Source: Rhizobium sp. Q54 (GTDB lineage: Bacteria > Pseudomonadota > Alphaproteobacteria > Rickettsiales > UBA1997). From it: 30,925 nucleotides of DNA. This document shows positions 17,001 through 21,454 of the stretch, one piece after another. Position numbers and translations under genes: made by a program. The stretch lies in NCBI GenBank assembly GCA_945865745.1, contig CAMBFP010000001.1:1-30925 (forward strand), written 5' to 3'. Below the pieces are notes generated by a model. It was not told the DNA's origin. It saw only the letters and a list, made by a program, of their open reading frames with translations, and did not search any database. How positions within the stretch are numbered: the stretch's first letter is position 1; each line of letters begins with the position of its first letter.

Positions 17001-18825
17001 TGCCAGAAATAAAAATCATGAAAACGTAATTTTATTTTATCCGCAAGAAAGCTTAGGAAATGCGAGAAATCAAATAGCAGAAATTACGAAGCAAATTAAA
17101 CAGGGTGAAGAATTTAGAATAATCTTGCCTTTACTAGGCGGAGAAGTTGTTTGTGTTGATTGGACAGTGTTTAGTTCGGGCGCCGAAATAACTGACGCAG
17201 AAAACGCGGAATGGAAAAGTTTTCAGGGTAGAATGACTGCGTTAAAGGAGAGTGAAGAAAAGTCGCAACATGAGTTCCTAACAAAAGAGCAGCTATCATC
17301 ATTATTCATTCACGAAGTTCTGAGTGGTAGAATTTATGAATTTGCAGATGAGAAAAAAAAGAAGGCGCCAAGTGAAGATAAATCTTTCGCTGGTTTCAGA
17401 GACAAAGTAATTTGCGAAGATAATGCCAGACTTGCTCGGGCTTTAACTTATCACGTAGAAAGCGATGATGGATTATTTGATGAATCGAGTGTGAAGGGAA
17501 CGGAGTTTAGAGAAAAGTCTGAATCTTTATCTGCGGAAAATGCTGAACCATTCGCCATTTCGTTAAAAACGAAGGAAATCATCGACGCAATAACGGGACC
17601 TATGCCCTATTGCCAACATGATTACATCGATGATTTCAGTCTGCCGAATTTGCCTGAACTTGAAGCGATGCTCCAAACATTCGCGAAAGAAAATAAGATC
17701 GAAATCGAAGAGGCAATTGATGGAGAGAGAATTATTTTTACCTTGAGAGGAGATAGCAGTAAGCAAAATTTCTTAGGGCGTTTACAGAAATACGATCAGG
17801 AAAAAAAGCTGGAGATCAAAGGGATCGTTGCAGAGATCCAAGGGCACAATTGTTTCGACCACATCTTTGGAAAAAAGGTTTTAGATTACAAAATTGATGA
17901 GGAAGGAAATGTTTCTCGTGTGAGTGATGGAGAAATAATTGAATTTCCAATTACAGCAATAGTCCTTTCGAAAATGCAGAATGAGCTTAAAGAAGTATTG
18001 AAAGAATTAGGAGAAATTTTTGATCCACTACCAAAGGAAGGCGAAGAATTATCTTTAGATTGTGAGTCAGAAGAACATGGTGACATCGCTGGATATTCTT
18101 TGTTGATGGCAGGTGGCAAGTTTAAACTCCAAAGTAAATTCGATTACAAAGTAAATGAGGATGTTCCTGGCGGTAAAGAATTGTTAGAAACTCTGAAGGA
18201 ATTAAAACAGAAACAGCAACAGAAGAAACTAGAAGAAGCAGATCGAGAAATAATATTAAAGGCATTCTTGAGAAGAGATGGCATTAAAGAAAATTTCCAT
18301 TTATCGAAAAAGGATTTTCCTGATCTAGCGCTAAATCAAAGGCCAAAAGTTAATGCAAAGATGATCGAGAAAATTCTCGAAAAATGTGATGAAGGTGCTA
18401 AAAAAGGTGATCGCTCCTTGCTCTACTACGCTGACTTTGGGAGTCTAGAATTTGATTTTACAGGATTGAGTAATGAAAAAACTCAGAAGTTTTTCAAAAG
18501 TTCTTTTTACGCAAATTTCCGTAATTGCCAATTCAACAATCTCGATCTTACTGAAATTACACCAGAAGTAAAAAAATCTATCGACAGCATGATTTTCCCA
18601 AAATGTGTTTTTAGAGATGCGAAGCTACCAGAAGATTTTAAGTTTAAATGGTCTAGTGATGCTATTAATGGAGTGCCCGAAGCGAGTCGTGAAGCAAAGC
18701 CGAGCAATGTGCCAAAATTTAAAGGTGTAGAGCGAGCAATAGAAAGATTGCGCCATTTACCATCCACGACTGTAACCCCAATTTCTGCCGCTAGACTTGA
18801 TTCTTCGCTCGGAAAAGGGCGCTAA
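5098..18825 (+). CDS. Giant multidomain protein (4575 aa) with permuted USP-type deubiquitinase and SecA-like motor domain
   Basis: One uninterrupted frame. Residues about 165-440 resemble a USP/C19 ubiquitin hydrolase: QDATEF (191-196), VTFNRF (300-305), GNYHSYIK with His357, Asp371/372, then Cys417 in GNTGNSCYLNA. The Cys box follows the His box, so the domain appears circularly permuted. Residues 1372-1385 are a Gln-Glu repeat. Residues about 1500-2600 are mostly helical and unrecognised, with coiled coil near 2618-2775. Residues about 2865-3400 carry SecA-type motor motifs. A short pentapeptide-like patch is near 4455-4510. There is no signal peptide or membrane segment. The last 40 residues are basic. 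The start is GTG directly after an in-frame TAA, with no Shine-Dalgarno; the first in-frame Met is residue 53. A secreted effector or toxin acting on host ubiquitin is inferred, not shown. Confidence 0.9.
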   Translation: MEERLYAKLKATIEKVILDEKDPAPALLSALYCRVYAYSYDDVRLDRDVHEAMILAASSAVVPDDRSEKFKQLVSDAAYVVSTENPEGKNSQLKSIKDSLAKIVEKLQESSKKDFASVISALLSFTGDDLKIFSSLKDIVSKERTALRFEMAVKERQANPQERVNFRSALLDEVSQYDRGVRERMSRQQKQDATEFLVPLFEALYGDSPLVGESKINPTDQSKYKPSTTAFDSRAISLEITSPPPGISVIKTSDLLRLHCAEQSIDQLNFSHFTGDEEASDKGTKQLSYKVADPSKDLMVTFNRFAYSREKGGKKKSDGIDLNTISLPVLGSEDSQEYEATAFIVHLGEKIGSGNYHSYIKEDDGQWYCYDDDKRSEVSEEDLQKSKAQAYAVKYSPTDKLKLPSRQSGTGNTGNSCYLNAAFAFALSFASLHKKEQDLVLDLAPISEEEKDLLGLNPMPRALASGLEAEEIKVVGGDPVLRKVPLDREAKKETNEEERRKRKETRSKQLEEIFEKTKGSLSGHYSLAFEAKAQQKSFVERAKKITTQEEIKAAITEICGLYRDSKIANGGYRDELLKCFSALVGNLPEKFQTQDIFFQLVSDVENLVLDPDPDLDLEPKEKRIIETLRANIYQALFQSFPKEDLGDGLASLDDYDSNSDYLERVIASIESMKFIPREKTAEERKAESKAEEGDEKKEEEISVELKHYRSLCLKNVLDIRYWKGGSHKLSAADLKKVTGFIAKHHLTSDEVAELLGSCEINLADSAVKAELINLYKTNLINDLKGINWYDEEETDKIVKPVNYDGWEAGKIEIKTCGEFAITEGFANLTPSSTGDIASLMSALAAKKKEIYDRELRKKVLYCLYEVVREQYEYTVVSRTHLTKGGNETSSSSAAEATRAFPKLLAELKQLIAKEDGDFKETKELLEKFPFLQSVKLLDASGGSKLYAALRAVSKNVTYNGGRTINAVGTSDRCELKNFFTSLDFLAMEAAKSEEDVYYDSVYQIGGYCSAFIPDQGDDHNKTALKRSIYYVNNQIANLYGKEIAEIEFKFEGEATKWHSLVSYQDSTGASKIRAIFYVRKNIDEEEERIINAFVTNHKELFARTCTTPKYQNLAVALVDLSEKGISVNSLGDGYQQLFQREYLKAVEGGIRNVVMADVIDPVGLPAILGAIYHKRIHLNKLEVSFRPGSVFSEELQKFYRDHEDELPPEYAFVKELLINGDEFGDKNDLIEMANLFALIGVKKLTIISRDSKIVNLEQHQKRIADLLSLIAQNGLDIELDYPFYYHDCQAQKDESKDVAREVRSRAILGIEDEGSVLDEKDVGPRVARKAGKGVKIFSETTSAKEEFKGHGHSRLVSAKNGVAIEQTQALAQEQEQEQEQEQEEEMDQNNQFNEDRLIRRGNIHQKSLGEDRKLKFSRNLSERTEDELRAAWDKITGNEEEEFDAPEVRFADPKAKITAMTVDAAEMLYSNWSDGVFSPGLNLLYLPEGFYLFKKGEETILDFNITRKSARSPHPRLTFDRVREYDYHDNFLPNYLELGLPDMKQYLLKLDGVKEAEVDEIVAKYEELFPGEEREKYRIPFLKCLYHGDIKSLESFLKICERTKEHIGEENFTKFQKYFLDPVANNPESGFNFFTEAKHLELLNSLGKMEQQELNFFFHLAGKNNEMAANLDGLYLIKPFYDFRAELRSLGIESANIPEAFNLQGDGDMRVLLFRMTKILSHKACEGKRQEIFQQICSGQISLAEKGAYHALCVDGFEHLDVSMDLSLEKMSKDPGVRSYAVSLIKLKESLDDGIYEDLCAKFLRHIATPVKGDAEKKIRLEEYFESGSKVNALEQAKRFLVDLDQIDDLSEEDKKKMLKLFINYPPEQNYNVGEVLVLYNAISGNLDGFVKAFEAISVSKPSFQDLSYVALAAESLDLSKFTENLAKISNHSWKFYARIFQNIAARRSLESLDFNTSFSLVESLYGIEESELFPQTFALLSLTKELDGGSVQAFKEVVSKLSPAELDSLCQIKLTGNSKVPTYEHLSRFIGAYHEKSTGQKNTALETFVAEILAELKPLSEKSSDYYTIKRLFRDYDDKFKDASLDEVQRKIFSDLASTQKTKVRKKTADAGKVKFPGFGVKENRYDWKYVPEGITYEGLIKLFPVSEDQHIEFVLQKGEVITVTEETFDDKMPEIIEAARLPYYFGTVDVRVVETPFLFNPGDLGFYLPVFTALRTASLNGNYAVKEKMPDFCLELLFMKIVAGEKEMDPKEVRRLRGIEKGLIKLIKEKFAIAEFEDFSRHKEKIISLFETVAILSDKFPKDLEVILTALCNGDSLSPENIDLSLKRLKIFANSCNRDFPLDFFYYCLKNASLDIGLIKKVVDNPFLQEQTKEKYVQFPPEVVKFVGIDEIGTALQALYDKCKKDNKYDLDPELLDRVYGKANYFIEYVVSLNPSIGDHLVQDTNKPARDYCQRIAQILQAVDGYVEDLSLERDPVKKFKIKQNIDNLVKIIDAGLALEKPEDHRHYVSFLDYAVEKLIFANRRGATKACADWENHQHLALNFLENSKISKVAEFKKFCDFVLDKEQGGAAELKELYVQTHVHFDKLASYFSDDNRDYAVVSKKVGELIASKSLREEKSKENDDLKKKQLALEQLSKDSEDLLEKMKSFLEKFKDEDSDEELKLFAQKCDTAKSANFWLIPESRSISEAIEAIKSLAYKNRPSEKTKRASLEELWRKLKDAPSLDHQRLAKEIEDSNRMVNDSVKKVSELEEELAEVGGDFKGYVEKLKALTDRDPTSTRDVDKHVQFDDSSLFLADRISQLIGASADNAVRRDKIKFSFELINCAGKAFALLGKEEIREKIERLSKALVGKGLSPEEKYGTQIQLLALLRESMFRVDHKFAYSTQFLPILYLMHTDEQESKKLMAEIATGQGKSLITALYSSFQALSGNAVHITSSTDALSIRDYVENKHFYEYIGLKSYYVDNSGISEGGKYEKTAIYHSSQSNLYFFCAKMHLEGREGVVEINDRVLIADEADTMLDNKTTWRLAVGDERENGLKDLYKIVNQFYQEQKESIDGLKEIKDAVAQLAEANRIANAFLFLLKRDNLDLHKSLNDAVGKSEELLLDKVKSLLASAQYSATLVEGKDYMVEAIETKIREDGKERIAKVNVARIIKSSGEPDRYSQWGDGVQQLMHSRLEKEGKGKFSCEVENLSLTAGTGRQLIKYFGHFVGITGTMGVEADLDLLRKTFGVENAVNIPTHNISQRKDLDGIIAENREEQLKLLNNICDGSHENAEQNRENRQPMLVICETMLEADNLYEDMKRDNVQIISGRETTAELERKLEKASAEGMITISTPFSGRGTDIKTKHPQGLYTVLLSVFPDRTTGQVKGRSGRNGHPGKTISIIDGKCIKYRAGLSQAGEKPPEEKISAIRESLYAQDRESTKLQVAESELAESLFLEFCHYKRAIVRNNDEYASDEVSTLSSDLDKRFANFISSKFAYYKNQYELEKVFEIEKFKEKVETPLLAEWKSFAEASLLKELKIKIADGEQEGSEKHRQASEALSRRIKSEVTTSVGAYSDVLSAQQEGIKSFHERAEVTADYALRRKAFYHYHRRTYSDGEDPLQPVRSVYIPTGELGFQLYTQLSLGKNGKYKPIEQHMLHMADVLDNGFKIKEQHKDKSDKDGVLSLQELLTQTQIGFYVKSGEEEKLKQQLKTALTTLLQKGDEEKEVAEIENEEALTIDQFVAAFLQKNPIDGIKFGRKQQVKKEKKVDFLSGEGGRQKEERLKALFPTDSENVKRALAQLSELDAKLFEHITIETGKGGSIIVTGLGEKALDRTDEEDLKSLSPEEIMRRVLAAFAGGATAKLTDIVEIEYLDDGKCVLMAKESLSNFEGAQKAKAIQEILAKACAENVKSLDPILFEKKPEFQLDSDEGVSIDLYVLNFEDLPSFKNFTKDCHKNKSIDLEYFLQETATKQIAQKSDWVFARNKNHENVILFYPQESLGNARNQIAEITKQIKQGEEFRIILPLLGGEVVCVDWTVFSSGAEITDAENAEWKSFQGRMTALKESEEKSQHEFLTKEQLSSLFIHEVLSGRIYEFADEKKKKAPSEDKSFAGFRDKVICEDNARLARALTYHVESDDGLFDESSVKGTEFREKSESLSAENAEPFAISLKTKEIIDAITGPMPYCQHDYIDDFSLPNLPELEAMLQTFAKENKIEIEEAIDGERIIFTLRGDSSKQNFLGRLQKYDQEKKLEIKGIVAEIQGHNCFDHIFGKKVLDYKIDEEGNVSRVSDGEIIEFPITAIVLSKMQNELKEVLKELGEIFDPLPKEGEELSLDCESEEHGDIAGYSLLMAGGKFKLQSKFDYKVNEDVPGGKELLETLKELKQKQQQKKLEEADREIILKAFLRRDGIKENFHLSKKDFPDLALNQRPKVNAKMIEKILEKCDEGAKKGDRSLLYYADFGSLEFDFTGLSNEKTQKFFKSSFYANFRNCQFNNLDLTEITPEVKKSIDSMIFPKCVFRDAKLPEDFKFKWSSDAINGVPEASREAKPSNVPKFKGVERAIERLRHLPSTTVTPISAARLDSSLGKGR
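5590..6417 (+). other. Predicted circularly permuted USP (peptidase C19) catalytic domain within the giant protein
   Basis: Canonical USPs read Cys box, QQD box, core strands, His box. Here the order is QQD box (RQQKQDATEF, 187-196), a core strand with NRF (compare the usual LKRF), then IVHLGEKIGSGNYHSYIK with His357. The family strand DGQWYCYDD supplies Asp371/372, and AYAVKYSP (about 391-398) matches the usual C-terminal end of the fold. Fifteen to twenty residues later comes the Cys box GTGNTGNSCYLNA with Cys417. All catalytic residues are present, so activity is plausible. Domain boundaries are approximate. Confidence 0.75.
9211..9252 (+). repeat. In-gene Gln-Glu repeat in the giant gene
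   Basis: About three copies of a 12-bp unit (CAAGAGCAGGAA) encode an alternating Gln-Glu run at residues 1372-1385. It is flanked by charged low-complexity sequence and probably forms a flexible or helical linker between the N-terminal third and the helical region. Copy number may vary by slippage. Confidence 0.85.
12948..13420 (+). other. Predicted coiled-coil segments in the giant protein
   Basis: Residues about 2618-2660 and 2710-2775 are rich in Lys, Glu and regularly spaced Leu (for example LREEKSKENDDLKKKQLALE and VSELEEELAEVGG), with few prolines or glycines. The pattern suggests two coiled-coil hairpins just before the SecA-like motor. This was judged by eye from residue pattern only. 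Confidence 0.5.
13690..15297 (+). other. SecA-like motor (DEAD plus helicase C) domain within the giant protein
   Basis: The motifs appear in SecA order. Walker A-like ATGQGKS is at residues 2912-2918, matching SecA TGEGKT. VHITSSTDALSIRD follows, compare SecA VHVVTVNDYLAKRD. Walker B ADEAD is at 3015-3019. KDYMV and SQWGDGVQQ resemble SecA DYIV and RRWSDGLHQ, which bracket the preprotein cross-linking region. GITGTMG is at 3214-3220. STPFSGRGTDI is at 3337-3347 and GRSGRNGHPG at 3373-3382. The ATPase residues K2917, D3016, E3017, R3374 and R3377 are all present. SecA's C-terminal zinc-binding tail is not seen. It is not the housekeeping SecA: it is embedded in a giant protein with diverged flanks. 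Its role could be unfolding or moving polypeptide. Confidence 0.85.
18421..18627 (+). other. Short pentapeptide-like segment near the C-terminus of the giant protein
   Basis: Residues about 4446-4510 contain FANF-type spacing: LEFDFTGL, YANFRNCQFNNLDL and KCVFRDAKL. This is the A/N-(L/F)-x-x pattern seen in pentapeptide-repeat proteins. The run is too short and irregular for a full right-handed beta helix, so this is a weak resemblance. Confidence 0.35.
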
Positions 18826-18952
18826 TAATTCAGATCTAACTTTCGAGCCGTCGAATCGAACAGAGTTAACCCCAAATCACCCAATTCAAAACTCATTTTT
18901 TACACACGACACACTTCAAGCTGTTGATTTCTCTACATCCACAAAAAACTCT

Positions 18953-18976
18953 AATTCTCGCGGCGCCGCGAGAATT
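18953..18976. repeat. Perfect 24-bp GC-rich palindrome
   Basis: The sequence is its own reverse complement over 24 bases, with a GC-only core (CGCGGCGCCGCG) flanked by AATTCT/AGAATT. As a hairpin with a 4-base loop it would have a 10-bp stem. There is no T-run after it on the plus strand. Read on the minus strand it is followed by AGAGTTTTTTG, so it resembles an intrinsic terminator for the direction in which no gene is present. It stands in a 171-bp gap between the giant gene and the nuclease fusion. It could be a cruciform, a protein-binding site or part of a repeated palindromic element. Confidence 0.8.
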
Positions 18977-18996
18977 CAAAATTAATCACAGAGAAA

Positions 18997-20106
18997 ATGA
19001 TCAAAGAAAAAACAGAAAAACCAAAATCCACACAAGCCCAAGTCAGTTTAATCGTAAAAAATAACTCAGCACAAATTGCTCTTGTCGGCTACAAAAAACT
19101 TCTCGCAGAAGTGCAGAAAGAAATCGCTCAAGCTCAAAGCAGCGCCATCAAAACAATCACTCGACAAAAAGTGCTAATGGCTTGGAACGTCGGAAAAATA
19201 ATTAACAAGAACTTGTCTCGTAACACAAAAACAGGTTACGGAGAAAAATTAATTGAGCAGTTGGTGCAAGACACATCAATAGCCGACAAGGTTCTCTACA
19301 AGATGCGCAGCTTTTACCAAGCTTACCCAAAGCTTCCGAAAGATGACGATCGTTTAAACTGGACTCACTACCAGGCGTTAAGCGGAGTAAAAAAAGAGGA
19401 AGAAAGAAAGCGTTTAGAAGATCTAACTAGAGAGAATGCTTGGACTACCAACAACCTTCAAACAGAAGTCGCCAAATCTAAAAACGGCAAAGGTAAATTT
19501 GCTAAAAAAGATTCTGAAAAAATTAGCAAAAAACCCCTCCCAACAAAACTCCACCCAGAACGTGGTAAATTATTTTCTTACCCATTAATCAAACTCGAGA
19601 AAGCTGATGTAATCTGCATCGATTGTGGATTTAATTTTTTCCGTGAAGTTGAAAATCAATCTTCAAAAACCTTAAAAAACGCGACTAAAGTTGACGTCAC
19701 CAAAAAAGACAAAACTTACTCACTAAAAAAATCCGACACTCATTCCCGCAAATTTAATACTTACAAAGCCTACCTAGATCGTGTTGTTGATGGCGACACA
19801 ATCCGCGTCACGGTTGATCTTGGTTTCAAAACTTTCCACAATGAAATCATCAGATTAAAAGGGATCGATGCCCCAGAAATCAAAACCGCAGAAGGTAAAA
19901 AAAGTGCGCGAGCTTTGACTCGCATCATCGGCAATTCTTCTTTTCTCATCATCAAGACCATTCGCATCGACATTTACGGCCGTTACGTAGCCGACATCTT
20001 CTTCGGCGATAAAAATGAAACCGACTCACAAAAAGTTGCAGATGAAGGAACTTACCTAAATCAACTTTTGCTCGACAAAAGGTTGGTACAAATTTTGACG
20101 GAGTAG
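18997..20106 (+). CDS. DUF1016/YhcG N-terminal domain fused to a staphylococcal-nuclease-like domain
   Basis: A 369-residue two-domain protein. Residues about 30-158 match the DUF1016 (YhcG) N-terminal domain: VLMAWNVGKIINKNL, then YGEKLIEQL, MRSFYQAYP, LNWTHYQAL and NAWTTNNLQTEV. A basic linker with one CxxC (207-210) leads to an SNase domain at about 255-350. The SNase catalytic set is present: DGDT (265-268), R286 in RLKGIDAPE with D291 and E294, and R329 in DIYGRY. Nuclease activity is therefore likely. In typical DUF1016 proteins a PDDEXK-like nuclease follows the N-terminal domain; here an SNase takes that place. No signal peptide is seen. DNA restriction, plasmid or phage defence, or effector nuclease are all possible. 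Confidence 0.85.
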   Translation: MIKEKTEKPKSTQAQVSLIVKNNSAQIALVGYKKLLAEVQKEIAQAQSSAIKTITRQKVLMAWNVGKIINKNLSRNTKTGYGEKLIEQLVQDTSIADKVLYKMRSFYQAYPKLPKDDDRLNWTHYQALSGVKKEEERKRLEDLTRENAWTTNNLQTEVAKSKNGKGKFAKKDSEKISKKPLPTKLHPERGKLFSYPLIKLEKADVICIDCGFNFFREVENQSSKTLKNATKVDVTKKDKTYSLKKSDTHSRKFNTYKAYLDRVVDGDTIRVTVDLGFKTFHNEIIRLKGIDAPEIKTAEGKKSARALTRIIGNSSFLIIKTIRIDIYGRYVADIFFGDKNETDSQKVADEGTYLNQLLLDKRLVQILTE

Positions 20107-20368
20107 AACATTCGATGGGATGATAGATTAAAGTGCAGAGCAACAAAAAATGTGGCGGATTAAGATGGAAGGAGCGGGAAGGAAGTGAGAAATACAAGCA
20201 TCAAGTTGGTTACTTTCTTAAATCTCTCTCGTCTCATTTTCTATCTTAAGTCCCTATTCAATCCTCCCAAAAAAGATAAAGAATTTGTGAATTACAAAAA
20301 AAATTTTTAAAGCTCTAAGCTCAGGCGCCTCAACTTTATTTTACCTCTTCAATAAATAAAAATAAGTC
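20107..20368. other. 262-bp intergenic region without a supportable gene
   Basis: It holds a purine-rich stretch (about 20155-20195) followed by a pyrimidine-rich stretch (about 20205-20255) and ends in A/T-rich sequence before the LRR gene. No tRNA, convincing terminator or Shine-Dalgarno was found. It probably contains the promoter of the LRR gene, but no -35/-10 pair stands out. Confidence 0.5.
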
Positions 20369-21400
20369 ATGAGTAAGCCACCATCAACCAAGACAAAATT
20401 AAGAAAATACATCCGTTCTGTTACTGCCGCAGATAATCAAGTGACGTTGATTGATCTTGAGTGGGGCCAAATCTCCGACGACGGTGCCGCGTCTTTGTCT
20501 TTGGCTCTGAAACATCCCAATTGTAAGGTGACATCAATTAATCTTGGGGTGAGCCAAATCTCTTATGTTGGTGCCGCTTCTTTGGCTTGGGCTTTAAAAC
20601 ACCCTAATTGTGAGGTGACATCAATTAATTTTGGGGTGAGTCAAATTTCTGATAAAGGTGCCGAGTTTTTTGCTGAGGCTTTGAAACATCCCAATTGTAA
20701 GGTGACATCAATTAATCTTGGCGCGAGCCAAATCTCTGACAAAGGTGCCTTAGCTTTAGCTGGGGCTTTGAAGGATCCTGTTTGTAAGGTGGAGGCAATT
20801 CATCTTTGGGAAAATGAAATATCCGAAATTGGTGCGCTGGCCTTGGCTGAGTCTTTGAGGGATCGTAATTGTAAGGTAAGTTCGATTGATCTTTGTCGGA
20901 ACAAAATATCTCACGCTCTCCTAGACCAAATCGAACATGAATTAGAAATCAAAGTCCAAATCGATAGATTAGAAAAAGATCTAGAAAACTCAGCAGTAAA
21001 ATATGAAGAAAGAGTTAATCAGCTAAGAGGTCTCGCTAAAAAATTAATGAGGAACCCTCAAGATTTTGTTGATCCTCAAGCGACTAGCTCGACCATGGTT
21101 ACCAAATGGACCTCGGAAGAAACCAAAGATTCTGCACAAGCTATTTTCAAAAGCTCTCTAGATCTAGCAAAGCAATTCATCGCCTACGGACAATCCGAAG
21201 ACGCAAAGCAAATGATCGGACGAGCCAGAGAAGTTAGTGAAAAATTCTCCAGCAAAGAATCTGGTGAAGAAATAACCGAGACCTTGAAGTATCTCGAGCA
21301 AATTCAAGAAAGAATTACCGCTCCTAGTGCAACAATCTTGGCTGGCTCGGCGTTGAATTTGGTTGGAGTTAAGAGTGGAAATAAAGGGAGAGGTGAATAG
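20369..21400 (+). CDS. Leucine-rich-repeat protein (ribonuclease-inhibitor type) with C-terminal coiled coil
   Basis: A 343-residue protein with no signal peptide or membrane segment. After a short N-terminal part and a half repeat (VTLIDLEWGQISDD), five 29-residue repeats run from residue 39 to 183. Their consensus is GA..LA.AL+.P.CKV.SI.L....IS, the ribonuclease-inhibitor/NLR type of LRR, which is common in eukaryotic proteins and in effectors of host-associated bacteria. Residues about 184-245 look like a coiled coil, followed by a helical region and a basic Gly-rich tail (SGNKGRGE). No catalytic motif is visible, so a protein-binding role is most likely. No Shine-Dalgarno precedes the ATG. 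It is the last gene of the accessory block, 54 bases before ftsH. Confidence 0.9.
   Translation: MSKPPSTKTKLRKYIRSVTAADNQVTLIDLEWGQISDDGAASLSLALKHPNCKVTSINLGVSQISYVGAASLAWALKHPNCEVTSINFGVSQISDKGAEFFAEALKHPNCKVTSINLGASQISDKGALALAGALKDPVCKVEAIHLWENEISEIGALALAESLRDRNCKVSSIDLCRNKISHALLDQIEHELEIKVQIDRLEKDLENSAVKYEERVNQLRGLAKKLMRNPQDFVDPQATSSTMVTKWTSEETKDSAQAIFKSSLDLAKQFIAYGQSEDAKQMIGRAREVSEKFSSKESGEEITETLKYLEQIQERITAPSATILAGSALNLVGVKSGNKGRGE
20483..20917 (+). repeat. Five tandem 87-bp repeats encoding LRR units
   Basis: Units begin at 20483, 20570, 20657, 20744 and 20831. Units 1 and 3 share an identical 40-base stretch (20508-20547 and 20682-20721), and unit 2 is close to both. Units 4 and 5 have diverged more. 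This points to recent duplication or gene conversion, so repeat number may differ between strains. Confidence 0.9.
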
Positions 21401-21454
21401 AAATCTTCTTCTAGGTAAAGACGAATAACGTAAGCTAAATTTAAATCTCTTTTA

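Noticed and set aside
18797..18985. 62-codon plus-strand reading frame overlapping the end of the giant gene
   Set aside because: Low-complexity, no Shine-Dalgarno, no recognisable motif, and it runs through the 24-bp palindrome; most likely chance.
20107..20368. tRNA or small RNA gene in the longest gaps
   Set aside because: No cloverleaf-like pattern or 3' terminator could be found by eye in this or the other intergenic stretches.
20483..20917. CRISPR array
   Set aside because: The repeats are contiguous 87-bp coding units without spacers and encode LRRs.
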